Source: Adiantum capillus-veneris | Taxonomy: Eukaryota; Streptophyta; Polypodiopsida; Polypodiales; Pteridaceae | Direction: 5' to 3' | Length of the DNA: 64,000 bases | Assembly: GCA_014529385.2 (NCBI GenBank) | Contig: CM043959.1 | Span: 15,696,809 to 15,760,808, forward strand | Part shown: positions 11,701 to 22,711 of the stretch, one piece after another | How the letters are laid out: every line of letters begins with the position of its first letter | Position numbering within the stretch: position 1 is the stretch's first letter | The notes under the pieces: model-generated | Told to the model about the DNA's origin: nothing | The model's input: the letters and a program-made list of their open reading frames with translations, nothing else | Databases searched by the model: none | Position numbers and translations under genes: made by a program

Positions 11701-12829
11701 GATTGAAGTAGGTGGTCAAAGCCAAGAAGATGCAAAAAATGTTCAACGCAAGGACACAACCACAACAAAAATTAGTCACTACAAAAGAAGATCTTGAGAA
11801 GATCAAGTACAACATTATCGGTGAACATAAAGAAAGGCTATCAAGTGAAGGACACAACCACATCAAAATTAGTCAGTACAAAAAAAGTTCCTGAGAAGAT
11901 CAAGTACAACATTATCGGTGAACATAAAGAAAGACTATCAAGCGAATTAAAACTAGATTTTTATCTAGACAAGAATCTCATGTCTTTTCACACTTGGAAA
12001 AAATGTGGTCAACCACAGCTAGAAGATGCTCATGAATTTATTAGTAAATCTAGAAACAAACAAGTAGAATGTTGGGATATCATTTCCACTACCATTCAAA
12101 TAGGTTGAAAGATCCTCACAACTCAATTTTATATGATGACAATAAAAGATATAACATATGGCATTATATTGGGAATGCCACTAGCCCAAAAGGTTTTAGA
12201 GATATAGAGTTCAAACAAGATGCAGTCATCACAAACAACAAAGAATGAAAACTAGGAATGGTCACTGATGAAAGACAATACAACGTCCTCAAGTACATTT
12301 CAAATGGAGATCGATGCTAGAGAAAATCTTATTAAAGATGCTTCATCTCTAACCAAGAAAACCTTAAGAGAACTAGACGTAGATCAAGCAATAACAAGTG
12401 CAAATCAAACAGAGTAAACATCAACCACTAAAGCTATTAAGCTAAGAATGTCATCCACAAGTTAATAAAATTGAGATTGCAAACAACCACAAAGCAATAA
12501 CATTACCAAAGCGGTAAATATAAACGATGGATGCACTTAGTCGCATGTCGTAAATTAATGAATTAAGCTTCACAATATTCAAGAACAAGATCTTGGAATC
12601 ATTATGTGGCTTATGTGAGCGTGATCCATATTTTACAAAGATCTGGCGTGATTGCACCACCTCATCGATGCGGCCACCTCCCTCACGTAGTGCTAATCTG
12701 GAGAGATTGGTCATAGATGCGATGAGTAGGAGAGCAAGATCTAGTTTGGAGAGACTAACCGAGGCTTCGAGGTATAGTTGGGATCTAGAGAGCTCTGATG
12801 TAGATTCTTTATCACCTTTGAAAGCTATT
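8721..12829. other. Decayed repeat-derived DNA, mostly unassigned
   Basis: No intact gene is visible. Weak hints of old retroelement coding on the plus strand are a knuckle-like V-Y-C-S-D-C-G-R-K-D-G-H-F near 10,110-10,155, a 67-codon frame at 11,297-11,500 (TYAYRDADGNEYQQVYDL) that loosely recalls the N-terminal gag segments of elements 1 and 2, and a Y-G-I-I-L-G-M-P-L phrase near 12,155-12,185 like the flap-distal motif of retroviral proteases. Each is too weak to name. Open frames on the minus strand at 9366-9985 and 10,277-10,471 show no recognisable domain. Confidence 0.35.
11752..11947 (+). repeat. 98-bp imperfect tandem duplication
   Basis: Unit 1 (11,752-11,849) and unit 2 (11,850-11,947) share GGACACAACCACA at the start and the GAGAAGATCAAGTACAACAT and GGTGAACATAAAGAAAG segments. 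The period of 98 is not a multiple of three, so it shifts the frame of any underlying coding sequence. Confidence 0.8.
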
Positions 12830-14180
12830 GCTTCAAAGGTGGGTGATAATCTTTGCTGGAGGGAGAAGTGTGCTAGCTACTTCATTGATGATGGGTACTT
12901 ACTCTACATGTGTAGAGTGTGTGTACTAACTCTTGGTGACTTTGGGGCCTGCATTCTTAAAGAAATCCACAACAGTTTAAGTGCACGTCATTCTACAATT
13001 TAGAAGACCTATGCCTAGTTAAAAGACTATTTTTTTGGCCTAGTTTATTTAGGGATGTCCAAACTTACGTGCTGGAATGTAATAAGTGTTAGGTCAATAA
13101 ACATGAGTGTCTCAAGTTTGGGGGACTACTCCATCCTTTGGAGATTCCCCAAGGAAAATGAGAAATCATTTCTATGGACTTCATTACCGGTTTACCCAAG
13201 ACTACTTAAAATAGTGACTCGGTATGGGTGGTAGTGGACAGGTTAACCAAAATGGCAAAGCTTATTGCCACAAAGAAAAGAGTTAAAATGCCAGAGTTGG
13301 CAAGATTCTTCATTGAACATCTCTACAAACTATATGGCATGCTCGCACATATAATGTTGGAGATAGAGATAGAAAGTTAAATAGTATGAGTACAATAGAT
13401 TATGCGTAGTCTGATGTTCAAATCAAAAGAGTTAACCAAATCCTAGAGGACATGTTGCATTCTTATGTACGTAAAAAGCAATCTAACTTGGAAGATTACT
13501 TACCCATTTTGGAATTTGCTTAGCAACTAAATTTACACCATTCATGTTGATGTATGTGTTCCTACCAAGATCTCCTATGATTGTAGACCTAGACAAGGAG
13601 AAGATTCAATCTATCAAGGATTTCCTTGATGATATGCATGATATGTTGAAAGCAGCAAAAGAAAGAATTTGTAGTGCATAGGATCATGCTAAGACATATG
13701 CTGGTAAAGGACAAAGAAAACTTACCTTTTTAAAAAGTGACTCTATATTTTTTACGGCTCCTGCAAAGCTAAAAACCATGAAAATAGGAAAGTGTGACAA
13801 ACTCTCTCTTGGATATTGTGGTCCCTTTAAAGTCCTTAAGAAGATTGGGGATGTAGCATATAAACTTGAGGTATCAGAGAGTTCTCAAGCTCACCATGTC
13901 TTCAATGTTAGTAAACTAAAGAAATAAATTCATGGATTGGAGAACGTAGTTTCTCTTGAGATTCCGGTTGACTTGATAAAACCTCCAAAGATACCTCATG
14001 AACTAGAAAGGATTCTAGGGTATCGAGATAGACAAATCCATCATAAAGTGTACTAGGAGGTTCTACTTAAGTGAACAAACGTAGACAAGGAAGCGACAAC
14101 TTGGGAATGTCGTAATGCCATTTCCAAGAGATTCCCCATGTCTTTTTCAAAGATGAAAACTCTTTATAATGGTGGGTAAT
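12830..14180 (+). pseudogene. Chromovirus-type Gypsy integrase relic
   Basis: Pieces of a Ty3/Gypsy integrase appear in order. A zinc-binding start has E-I-H-N-S-L-S-A-R-H near 12,958-12,990 and V-L-E-C-N-K-C near 13,065. The catalytic core start S-M-D-F-I-T-G-L-P-K is near 13,150-13,190, followed by W-V-V-V-D-R-L-T-K-M-A-K near 13,225-13,260. The C-terminal GPY/F module G-Y-C-G-P-F-K-V-L-K-K-I-G-D-V-A-Y-K-L-E is at about 13,813-13,870, then H-H-V-F-N-V-S-K-L-K-K. A chromodomain-like tail (ERILGYRDRQIHHKVY, then E-A-T-T-W-E-C) lies at about 14,005-14,115. Many stops make it dead. It is a different Gypsy lineage from the Athila/Tat-like elements around it. Confidence 0.75.
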
Positions 14181-15099
14181 GTTGCTTAGCCTGTTATGTC
14201 AGTGACGAGGTTGACCACACTCCAATCGAAGAGCTTGGAGAGCGGGATTCAAGGGGAGACCACCCAGTTGTAGTGCCCAGGAAGCCGCACAAATATGGAT
14301 GGCAGGTCACACACATATATATGGTTCAAAAATGAGGGGCAACCCTCATTCTCTCAATGGCTGGGTGGAGAGTTGACAACCTATCCCTCTAGGCAAGTAC
14401 GTTCATAGTGGCATTATGATTCTAACGACTATTTTCTCCTCATGAATGGTTTATGAAGTTCAGCTCATTTCATGGGCTCAATGACAGGCTTGAGGATGAA
14501 GATTTGAAAGATGTCTTCAACACTAGGATGCATAACATCAAGGCTAATGTTTTCCTTCCCTTTCCTTTTAATATAGGAATTCCCTTCTCATTTAACAAGA
14601 TATATGATTTCAGATATAAAGCGATAATGCAACATTGAGATGTGCAAAAGATCTAGCATTCCATGTGCACATATGTGACACTATGTGATGAAGAATGGGA
14701 TATTGATCTCTTTTCGAGCTATAGTAGCAAGCTTGCAAGTCGACGCTATGGTTGCAACAAAGGATTATCTCTACAATTTACAATATAGTATTGAATTTGC
14801 CACAAAGTATTACAGGTCCGATGAAACAATCCACAATTCCAATTTTCTATTCCACTCTTGTTTCCTTTGTTGGCAAGAGGTTAAAAAAAGTAGCAACCCT
14901 TGAACTCACCTATGCTCTGATGAGCCTAGTTTGCTAAAGTGTTTTGAACACTTGATCAAGTGACAAAACAAAGTGCATAGCATCAACAATATCAATTTTG
15001 TTATCTAGCTCTTTGGCTACCATGTTTATGTAATAAGGTGGATTTCACACTAGAGTATGAGGTAGGGCCTGACATGGCTTCTGTTTCATATGAATATTA
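14181..15099. other. Unassigned DNA left of the giant element
   Basis: Short open frames at 14,453-14,638 and 14,685-14,903 have no recognisable domain. Part of it may be the 3' non-coding end of the chromovirus relic. Its right edge is the target site of the giant element, so it is continuous in origin with sequence from 39,414. Confidence 0.35.
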
Positions 15100-15104
15100 G
15101 AGAG

Positions 15105-16020
15105 TGCTGGCAGTCAAGTTAGAGGGGTGCCCTTCGAGTAGACCCCTTCATTCATGAGCCTTGATGTACCTTCATTATTTTCCCAAAAATTCTTGTAATT
15201 AATTGAGAGTCTTTTATTGTATTTGGACAATCTCTGAGTCTGTTCATGCCAAAGCTAAGTTGTAAAGTCCGTAATTGAGTTTGAGTCTTGTAAGGCTAGC
15301 CACTGGCCAAGAGAGCCCTAGTTATAAAGTTTATTTTGTAAAGTGGGAAAATGACCCTTATCATTATCAAGTTTTGAGTTTTGAAGCATACGACTGAGAG
15401 CGGCTACTCTCATGCGGCTTGTAATCCTCATATCTTGAGCTTTGGTAATCACATTTCAATTCCAAAACTTGCAATGTGTTCCTTGTCTGTTGCTCTTTCA
15501 TTCGAGTATATCTCTTGTCGATTTAGTTGTGATTTACGACTATGCGTTCGTAGGCTAAATATGCTGGTCTAAGTGCATTAATGACTATTTTTTGACATTC
15601 CAACCATAGGAGAGTGTTCCTAGACTCTAGGGCAAACTTTTTGGTATGTTCTGTTGTAGTTTCCAAGACCTTGATCATGATGGATTGTGATTTTGTTACC
15701 TCATCGGATTGCAACCAAAGTTGGTAGGTTAGTGTCCCTAAGTGTCGCGGACCTTCTCCCAACGTTTCATAGCATTTGGACTTCGTTTATGTGTCAAAAT
15801 GTGTTGATGACTCAGTGTGGTGACATAAGACATAGGCAGGTTGCTAGATCCAAGAGTGATAGTTTGCAGGTTCTAGAGATATTGCAGTTCTGTAGGTTCA
15901 CTTGAGGTTAACACCCTCAAAGAGTCTCCGTGCCCCATCCGAGTCGCTTCCATGAGTATTGACATTATGTTAGTGTCAGAAAGCTATGCTATAGACATCC
16001 GTCGTGGCAACCCACTAACA
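15105..16020 (+). repeat. 5' LTR of the giant element (LTR b)
   Basis: It starts TGCTGGCAGTCAAG and ends CCCACTAACA, and is 916 bp long. It is collinear with LTR c over its whole length, with substitutions and small indels. A TATA-like TATAAAG at 15,323-15,329 sits in the same position in both (38,741-38,747 in LTR c) and is the likely promoter core. It is preceded by the GAGAG duplicate at 15,100-15,104. Confidence 0.85.
15323..15329 (+). promoter_or_regulatory. TATA box of giant-element LTR
   Basis: TATAAAG follows GCCCTAGT in LTR b. The same site is TATAAAT in LTR c and TATAAAG in LTR a, each after a CCCTAG or CTCTAG word. Conservation in three diverged LTRs supports a promoter role. Confidence 0.5.
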
Positions 16021-16021
16021 T

Positions 16022-16039
16022 TATCGCCCATGCCAGGGA
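16022..16039 (+). other. Primer-binding site, tRNA-Asp type (decayed)
   Basis: The 18 bases TATCGCCCATGCCAGGGA start one base after the LTR. They match TGGCGCCGTTGCCGGGGA, the Athila-type site complementary to the 3' end of plant tRNA-Asp, at 13 of 18 positions. The consensus comes from knowledge of Athila elements; the match is read from the sequence. Confidence 0.55.
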
Positions 16040-16853
16040 TATTGACCCTTAGGTGGTGAGTGACCTAGTCGTAGCCTTTTACTTATAGACTTTTGATTTT
16101 GATTTCCAATTCATTTACATTTTAGCAATCAAGCAGCTAGACATGGGGTTTAGTGCTTGGTAGAGGCTAGAAGTCGAGGACTTGCTAGGTCTACTGAACA
16201 CCAAAATACAGATTGCAAGTTAAAAACGGCAAGCAACCACAAAATTTAGCTTTTGGCAAGGAGAAAGGTGTTCAAATCCAAAAATAAGAGAATAGGCAGA
16301 CTCCATAGACTTCAAGTAACCATCTGACCAAGTTTGGGGTTCTGATCTATTGGAACATGGATTGTGATCCATGTCCCACTGCTAGATTTTGGGATTGTGG
16401 CCTTAAATATTTGTAGCATAGACCAACACCAACAACTTATCCAAAAACAAGGGTGCAAAAAAACTTCAAGAAGAGACTCAAACAAGGCCAGAGTCAATCA
16501 CGACCAAAAACCACAAAACGGACTGACAAGGTGACTTTTGGGAGACCTAAGGGGAATCAAACCACCTAAAAGTCATATAACAAGGATCAAGAAACTGTGA
16601 GAGATGTATGTATCAACTTTCAAGTGATTCTAACATCAGGGTACATCTATCGCAATCCATGGACCCCTGCCACAGAAATAGCCCAAATTGATACCAGAGT
16701 TAGCACTAGTCCATGGTAGCATAGTGGTGTTTTCAAAATTCAATTCCATGTTACAATCAAAATAGGAGTTTGTGTCAAAAGTTTGATAAAATTCTGATTC
16801 TAGTATATTTTGACTAACCCAGCGACTATAAAGCTATAGACACCAAGTGAATT
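16040..16853 (+). repeat. Leader of the giant element with two palindrome units
   Basis: Palindrome copies start at 16,355 (ACATGGATTGTGATCCATGT) and 16,643 (ACATCTATCGCAATCCATGG). The 288-bp distance equals the unit length of the array at 3796-5800. Fewer units are present here than in element 1. No coding potential is visible before 16,854. Confidence 0.75.
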
Positions 16854-17117
16854 TTGTGCAGATTTTGTGGGTCAAAGTTGCAGCAAGTTTCTTTTGATCG
16901 GATGGTTGAATGCACCATAACAGGTCAGGGTTTTGCACGCTTCATTTTCTTGATGTACTTGCAATCAGGAAAACTTTATAAAAGTAGAAACCCAAGCACT
17001 AGAGATCAATCAAGCCATATCTCAACTGAAGGTAGTGTCAATCAAGGGGCTATGCCTACCTTAGATCCGATGTTGGGGAAACTTCTTTCTGATAATTATT
17101 CAAAGAGATCATATACC

Positions 17118-17966
17118 TGTTAGGAAATAAGACGTAGCTAAATAGATAATTGAGTAGATTCCTTAATGGAGAGAGACAGATTTATATACACGAGATTATA
17201 GAGTAGAGAGAGAGAGAGAGAGAGAGTACACACGATATACGTGGTTCACCCAATGTGGGCTACGTCCACGGAAAAGCAGCCACTCAATGGCTTTAGTACT
17301 TCAAAACAAGAAGTAGTTTACAAAGGGATTATACCCTTAATGGAGCTCCCGCCTAGCTTCACTCTCACCACCTCACACTCACCTTGTTGCATCAACTTCA
17401 CACTATGAAATGTGTGTAGAAATGGCCTCCTTTCATAGGCCAAAAGGGCTGCCCTCTCTTATGAGAGACAGCCATGTGTAGCCGCCCTTGTGCGAATAAG
17501 TCCAAATCGGACCCTCCAATCCGCCCATGTGTCGCCGCCCTTGAGAAGACAAGTCCGCATTTGAATTCGGCCACCGGCCATTGACTTCCGACCACCGGCC
17601 ACTGGCCATTGACTTCCGACCACCGGCCATCGGCCATTGACTATCGGCCATTGACTTTCGACCACCGGCCATCGGCCATTGACTATCGGCCACCGGCCAA
17701 CCGACCGGTTGTTTTTCAACCATTTTCCGGCCGCCGTTCGGCCATAATATTCCGGTGAAAAAGAATATTCCAGCGAAAAAAAAAGTCTCGGGGGCCTCCA
17801 CCCCCGAGGCCTTTAAAGTTGCCCCTGATTCTTGTCCGTGAAAATTTTGGTTTTCGGTGAGTGATTTTCCTTTACGCACGATGGCTTCTCCTCATAATGG
17901 GGGCCTTACAAATGTGCGCTTTTACCACAGAAAATTACAAGGGTAAATCACGCTCCATACTTAACA
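17118..17966 (-). repeat. 3' LTR of Copia A
   Basis: 849 bp, beginning (minus strand) TGTTAAGTATGGAGC and ending TTATTTCCTAACA. It contains a GGCCGGTGGTCG-type minisatellite (about 17,570-17,700) and an (AG)11 run at 17,205-17,226. The TATA position reads TATGAAA (plus-strand TTTCATA near 17,431) instead of TATAAAA, so the promoter of this LTR copy is probably weakened. Long open frames across the minisatellite on the minus strand are artefacts of its composition. Confidence 0.9.
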
Positions 17967-18026
17967 ATCTCCCACTTGGAGACTGATCTCCAAACCAAAC
18001 CTGTGACTGCTTTCCATTCTGGCTTC

Positions 18027-21000
18027 TTATCCTTGAATGCCGATTGAAGATGAGCAAAATCTCAACTTCTCCTTGTTGACCACCTTTGTAAACATGTCTG
18101 CAGGATTTTCACTTGTATGCACCTTTCCTAGCTTTAGTTGTCCCTCTTCCAAAAGAGTGCGTATGAAGTGATATCTCACCTCCATGTGCTTTGTCCTTGA
18201 ATGAAAGGCTAAGTTCTTCGCAAGATGGATAGCGCTTTGGCTATCACTGTACAAGACACAATTGTCTTGTTTGAATCCAAGCTCTTCTAAGAATCTGTGA
18301 AGCCACAGAATTTCTTTGCTTGCCTCCGTCATTGCTACATACTCTGCTTCCGTGGTAGAAAGTGAAACCACTTTCTGCAGCTTTGAAGCCCAGCTTACTG
18401 CTGTGCCTCCAACCGTGAACACATAGCCAGTAGTGCTCCTTCGAGTATCTTTGTCACCTGCCATATCTGCATCAGCATACCCTTCTAGAAAAATATCAAT
18501 TCCTCCAAAATACAAAGCATTTGTTGTTGTCCCTTTTAGATACCTAAGTATCCACTTCACAGCTTGCCAATGCTCTTTACCTGGGTTGTCCATGAACCTA
18601 CTCACAACTCCCACTGCATGTGCAATGTCTGGCCTTGTCCAGACCATAGCATACATTAGAGAACCTACCGCTGCAACATATGGAACTTTAGACATATAGG
18701 CTATCTCCTCTTGTGTCTTTGGACACATATCCTTCGTTAGTTTAAAATGACCAGCCAAAGGTGTAGAAACTGGTTTTGCATTTTGCATTGCAAACCTTTC
18801 TAGTACCTTCTTGATGTAATCTTCTTGAGATAGCTTTATTGTCTTCTTCGTCCTGTCCCTTGATATTTTCATACCAAGTATCCTCTTTGCAGCACCTAAA
18901 TCTTTCATTGAAAAAGATTTGGACAGCTCCTCTTTTAGGTCTTTGATGTCCTGCATGTTAGCACTTGCAATCAACATGTCATCAATATACAACATTAGGA
19001 TGATGAATTTCCCATCTCCCAAATTCTCCGTGTAGACGTAGTGATCCGAGTTGCATCTTGTGAATCCATGATCCAACATCCATCGATCAAACTTCAATTA
19101 CCATTGTCTTGATGCTTGCTTTAAACCATACAAGCTCTTCTTTAATCTGCAAACCATTTTCTCCTTACCTTTTACTTCATACCCCTTTGGTTGACGCATG
19201 TAGATTTCCTCCTCTAAGTCACCGTGAGGGAATGCCGTATTTACATCCATTTGCTAGAGATTTAGATCATGGGAAGCCACAAGGCTTAAGACAAGCCTAA
19301 TTGAGTTCATTTTTACAACATGAGAAAATATTTCATTGAAGTCAATACCTTTCTTTTGAGAAAAACCTTTTACCACAAGCCTAGACTTGTACCTTTTCTT
19401 CCCACCTTCTTCTTCCTTTAGCTTGTACACCCATTTGTTTTGAAGTGCCCGCTTACCTTTAGGCAACTCAACCAACTCCCATGTTTGGTTGCGATGTAGT
19501 GAGTCCATCTCCACTTGCATGCTCTTCGTCCATTCTTCTTTGGATTCATGTTGCATAGCTTCTTCATATGATTCCGGCTCTCCAGAATCTGAGATCAAGA
19601 GATGGTTGAAGGAAGGAGCAAACCTTTCTGGAGGTCTACTTGCTCTTGTAGATCTTCGGGGAATAGGTTGAGGCTCCTCATTTGGTTGACGTTGTTGCAC
19701 ATTGTCACCGTTTGCAGTCCTTGAGTCTTCACCGTCCTCAAGCTCCATGTACTCATCACCTGTTTCTTTTGTTTGTTTTCTTTCCAAGTAATCTTTGTAT
19801 ATATTTTGTTCGTTAAAAATTACATCCCTACTCCTTAGGATTTTACCATCTTCAGGATTCCATAGGCGATACCCAAGGTCTCCTTCTCCATAGCCAATGA
19901 AGAAACACTTTTTGGACTTTGCATATAACTTTGATCTTAGGCTTCTATCTATGTGCATGAAAGCCTCACACCCAAACACTTTGAGAAATGCATAATTCAC
20001 CGGTTTACCTGTCCATGCCTCTTCTGGAACTCCCCCATCCAATGCCGTTGAGGGTGACCGATTGATTAAGTACACAGACGTACTTATAGCTTCCGCCCAA
20101 AGCTCAAACGGTAGCCCTGCATGTAGCCGCATGCTTCGTGCTCGTTCCATGATTGTCCTGTTCATCCTTTCCGAAATCCCATTTTGTTGAGGTGTCCTTG
20201 GGGTTGTCCTTTGCCTCCGAATGCCATTGCTAGCACAAAAGCTTTCAAAAGCTTGGCTGCAATATTCGCCTCCATTGTCGGATCTGAGGCATTTAACCTT
20301 GGTACCTGTTTCATTCTCCACAAAGGCTTTCCACCTTTGAAATATGGAAAATACATCGGATTTATTCTTCATGACATAAACCCATGTTTTTCTAGTCTCA
20401 TCGTCTATGAATGTTACATAGTACAATGAGCCACCAAGTGATGGTGTACTTGCAGGACCCCAAACATCAGAATGAACCAACTCAAGTTTTTTATTTTTTC
20501 TTTCATTTCCTGATTTTTGAAATTTTACCCTCTTTTGTTTACCATAAACACAATCTTCACAGAACTCTAAGTCCACTTCTTTCAAACTTCGTAGAAGCTT
20601 CTTTGTTTGAAGGATTTGCATTCCTTTGGCACTCATATGCCCAAGTCGGTAGTGCCACACCGCACTGTCAACTTCTGTAGTTGCTGCACAAGCTGAAGGT
20701 TGCGTGCTAACAGTACACATGTAAAGTGTACCGACTTTTTCTCCCTTGGCAACCACCAAAGATCCCTTTGAGATCTTCCACCGTTTGTTTCTGAATGCAA
20801 TGTTGTGACCTTCATCGTCCAATTGTCTTGTAGAGATCAAATTTTTGCGAAGAGAAGGAACATGCCTAACATCTTTAAGCTTGCATTCATTTCCGTTAGC
20901 AGTTTTGACAGAAACTGTACCTTTGCCGACAATCTCACAAGCTTCATCATCTCCCAAGTATACATACCCAAAATTACCTTTGGTGTAGTCTTGGAAATGT

Positions 21001-21907
21001 TGCTTGTGTGGTGTCGCATGGAATGAAGCCCCGGAATCTACTATCCAGGAATTAGACACATTGTCTAATGAGAGAATTAGAGCATCTTGCTCTAATTTAC
21101 CTGCCACATTGGCCTCCGATGTTGGCTTGTTGTCTTGAGACTCTGTCTCCTTCTTCTTCTTGGACCAGCAATCCTTCTTGAAGTGGCCCTTCTTGCCACA
21201 GTTCCAACATTCAAGAACTGACTTTGTGCGTGACTTGCTCCGCCTTGAGCGATCACGACCCTTTTGGTTTTTGAACCTCTCCTTAGGCCTTCCTCTTGTT
21301 TCCACTGATAGTGCAGCACTTGATGATTCTCCTGTGCTTCTCCTTCGCATTTCCTCGCTTAGGAGAACACCCACAACATCATCAAACTTAAGAGTACTTG
21401 TGCCAGAGATAGAATTACTTACAGCCATCACAAGGCTGTCCCAACTATCCGGTAGAGATGATAGTATAAGGAGAGCTCGCACTTCGTCATCGAAATTGAT
21501 TTTCATTGATCGAAGTTGACTTATGTTTGTGTTAAAGTCATTTAGTGTTCTGCAACTGAACCATTCTCTGCCATCTTTAGATTGAACAAGCGCTTCATAA
21601 GAAATACCTTATTGGATGCCGATGGTTTCTCGTAGAAGTCGTCAAGTGACTTCATCAAGTCCTCCGTGGTCTTCATCTCCGAAACATTGAAGGCCACCGT
21701 TGACGCCAAGCTTAACCGGATTGTTCCCGGTGCCTTTCGATCAAGGACAATCCATGCTTCATCTGCCATTGTTGTGGGCTTCTTCGCAAGACCGCCTAGT
21801 GGCAAATAGAGGTCCTTCTGGTAGAGATAGTCTTCAATCTGCATCTTCCAATGCTGGTAGTTTTTGCCGTTGAACTTCTCAATCTTGAGCTTCCCTTCGT
21901 CCGCTAT
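18027..21907 (-). pseudogene. Copia A gag-pol polyprotein (disabled)
   Basis: Reading leftward on the minus strand: gag (to about 21,542), CCHC knuckle C-W-N-C-G-K-K-G-H-F-K-K-D-C (21,168-21,209), protease D-S-G-A-S (D-S-G at about 21,029-21,037), integrase HHCC and DDE core (VHSDVWGP, RSDNGGEY, N-G-I-S-E-R-M), RT with Y-I-D-D at 18,978-18,989, and RNase H (A-D-A-D-M-A-G-D.., S-T-T-E-A-E-Y). The Gag-Pro-IN-RT-RH order defines Ty1/Copia. Lesions against Copia B: the start ATG is ATA (21,905-21,907), a 1-nt deletion near 21,541 truncates gag after AEH, GAG to TAG follows DLNL near 19,252, and TAC to TAA follows QW near 19,098. The largest uninterrupted stretch is 19,254-21,506 (750 codons). Confidence 0.95.
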
Positions 21908-21966
21908 AACTCCCACTCACTTCAAGGAATCCTTTCCTTGAGATAATTTAGCTACGAGCAAACCTT

Positions 21967-21978
21967 GCTCTGATACTA
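21967..21978 (-). other. Primer-binding site of Copia A (initiator-Met tRNA)
   Basis: Minus strand TAGTATCAGAGC, two bases inside the 5' LTR. It matches the canonical TGGTATCAGAGC except for one base (G to A); Copia B keeps the perfect 12-mer. Confidence 0.85.
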
Positions 21979-21980
21979 GT

Positions 21981-22711
21981 TGTAAGGAAATAAGACATAG
22001 CTAAATAGATAATTGAGTAGATTACTTAATGGAGAGAGACAGATTTATATACACGAGATTATAGAGTAGAGAGAGAGAGAGAGTACACACGATATACGTG
22101 GTTCACCCAATGTGGGCTACGTCCACGGGAAAGCAGCCACTCAATGGCTTTAGTACTTCAAAACAAGAAGTAGTTTACAAAGGGATTATACCTTTAATGG
22201 AGCTCCCGCCTAGCTTCACTCTCACCACCTCACACTCACCTTGTTGCATCAACTTCACACTATGAAATGTGTGTAGAAATGGCCTCCTTTTATAGGCCAA
22301 AAGGGCTGCCCTCTCTTATGAGAGACAGCCATGTGTCGCCGCCCTTGAGAAGACAAGTCCGCTTTTGAATTCGTCCATCGGCCATTGAATTCGGCCACCG
22401 GCCACCGGCCATTGACTTCCGAGCACCGACCACCGACCATTGACTTCTGACCACCGGCCATCGGCCATTGACTACCGGCCAACCGACCGGTTGTTTTCCG
22501 AGCACTTTCCGGCCGCCGTCCGGCCATAATATTCCGGCGAAAAAAAGTCTCGGGCCTTTAAAGTTGCCCTCGATTCTTGTCCGTGAAAATTTTGGTTTCT
22601 GGTGAGTGATTTTCCTTCACGCACGATGGCTTCTCCTCATAATGGGGACCTTACAAATGTGCACTTTTACCACAGAAATATACAAGGGTAAATCAGGCTC
22701 CATACTTAACA
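21981..22711 (-). repeat. 5' LTR of Copia A
   Basis: 731 bp; shorter than the 3' LTR because of fewer GGCCGGT minisatellite copies, a gap near 22,540-22,560 and an (AG)8 instead of (AG)11 run (22,068-22,083). The TATA box is intact on the minus strand (TATAAAAG, about 22,287-22,294). Terminal TGTTAGG is changed to TGTAAGG at the inner edge. Confidence 0.9.
22287..22294 (-). promoter_or_regulatory. TATA box, Copia A 5' LTR
   Basis: On the minus strand GGCCTATAAAAGGAGGCC, where TATAAAAG lies within a short inverted GGCCT/AGGCC context. The same site is found in both Copia B LTRs. The (CT)n run lies about 200 bases downstream. Confidence 0.6.

Larger units (their letters stand above)
17118..22711 (-). 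mobile_element. Copia A: full-length Ty1/Copia element nested in giant gag
   Basis: Full-length element on the minus strand, 5,594 bp, with TG...CA LTRs at 17,118-17,966 (3') and 21,981-22,711 (5'). A perfect 5-bp target duplication, ATACC, is at 17,113-17,117 and 22,712-22,716. It is the same family as Copia B at 56,311-62,188; their polyproteins are nearly identical apart from scattered changes. Its insertion interrupted the gag frame of the giant element without deleting host sequence. Confidence 0.95.

Noticed and set aside
17433-17879. 148-codon minus-strand frame in the Copia A LTR
   Set aside because: It lies in the LTR promoter region and consists largely of GGCCGGT minisatellite; the equivalents in the other LTRs are LTR-internal too.
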